Of a stretch of DNA of 64,000 nucleotides, positions 63,964 through 64,000 are shown piece by piece; position 1 is the first letter of the stretch; each line of letters opens with the position of its first letter. The position numbers and the translations under genes were made by a program. This stretch comes from Porticoccaceae bacterium. GTDB lineage: Bacteria > Pseudomonadota > Gammaproteobacteria > Pseudomonadales > Porticoccaceae. Location: NCBI GenBank assembly GCA_029250825.1, contig JAQXEN010000061.1, forward strand, positions 28,109 through 92,108, in the 5' to 3' direction. The notes below the pieces were generated by a model. It was not told where the DNA came from and did no database searches. It saw only the letters and a list, made by a program, of their open reading frames with translations.

Positions 63964-64000
63964 GCATTGTCTACCCTACCTGTGTAATTGGAAGAATACA
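63964..64000 (-). repeat. Right inverted repeat flanking the integrase gene
   Basis: Begins one base after the integrase stop (GCATTGTCTACCC) and runs to the last base of the window, perfectly complementary to 62776-62812. On its own strand it contains the same ATG, but that frame stops after 12 codons. Confidence 0.97.

Larger units (their letters stand above)
62776..64000. mobile_element. Integrase element bounded by perfect inverted repeats
   Basis: A 1225-base segment made of one tyrosine-recombinase gene and two perfect inverted repeats of at least 37 bases. It starts 30 bases after tRNA-Arg. Codon use is AT-richer than mutS and fdxA beside it. It may be an insertion-sequence-sized unit, an invertible cassette, or the first part of an island. 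No target duplication can be checked as the right flank is outside the window. Confidence 0.75.

Overview
The window looks like chromosome of a marine-type, aerobic gammaproteobacterium. Moderate GC, the core block cinA-recA-recX ... alaS-lysC-csrA-tRNA-Ser, and mutS-fdxA beside cinA-recA are all typical of Gammaproteobacteria. Exact genus cannot be read from the sequence alone; the abundance of acyl-CoA, aldehyde and C1 enzymes fits oligotrophic marine lineages (inference).

Layout. 1-2075: 3' part of acnB. 2249-5057: a membrane protein resembling abortive-infection-type proteins, then recQ. 5386-17535: alcohol/aldehyde and acyl-CoA metabolism: an Ahr-like aldehyde reductase, a zinc-free quinone-oxidoreductase-like MDR, an SDR, three acyl-CoA dehydrogenases (two look like a heteromeric pair), CurA-like reductase, TesB, a small thioesterase, an iron alcohol dehydrogenase and a double-headed TetR regulator. 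17821-24657: a compact molybdenum-cofactor operon (moaC-D-E, mobA, moeB, moaB, moeA, moaA) ending in a TSUP permease, with a nitroreductase upstream. 24774-28697: GGDEF protein, ogt, prlC. 28911-37075: fdsD, fdhD, fdsA, fdsB, fdsG, then S-formylglutathione hydrolase and glutathione-dependent formaldehyde dehydrogenase. Together with the Moco genes this gives a complete route from formaldehyde through S-formylglutathione and formate to CO2 plus NADH, including cofactor supply.

37223-44829 (+ strand) holds exported hydrolases and lipoproteins (YtcJ-like amidohydrolase, serine hydrolase, DUF3604), a MAPEG protein and an acyl-CoA synthetase. 44917-48446 is a lower-GC block with a YcjX-like P-loop protein, a DUF697 membrane protein and a calcium-loop membrane protein. 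48447-49359 is a repeat-rich stretch around tRNA-Ser(GCU). 49360-62594 is housekeeping: csrA, lysC, alaS, HIT, Trm112-like, M23 peptidase, DUF6491-like, YheT-like hydrolase, recX, recA with a LexA box, cinA, mutS, fdxA.

The end of the window is the most unusual part: downstream of tRNA-Arg(UCG) sits a tyrosine recombinase gene bracketed by perfect inverted repeats of at least 37 bp, one of which contains its start codon. This could be an insertion-sequence-sized element or an invertible segment moved by its own recombinase, or the edge of an island that continues past the window. Other items worth attention are the tRNA-Ser-linked tandem repeats with a tRNA fragment, a 15-bp minisatellite, the fused TetR protein and the acyl-CoA dehydrogenase subunit lacking its catalytic glutamate.
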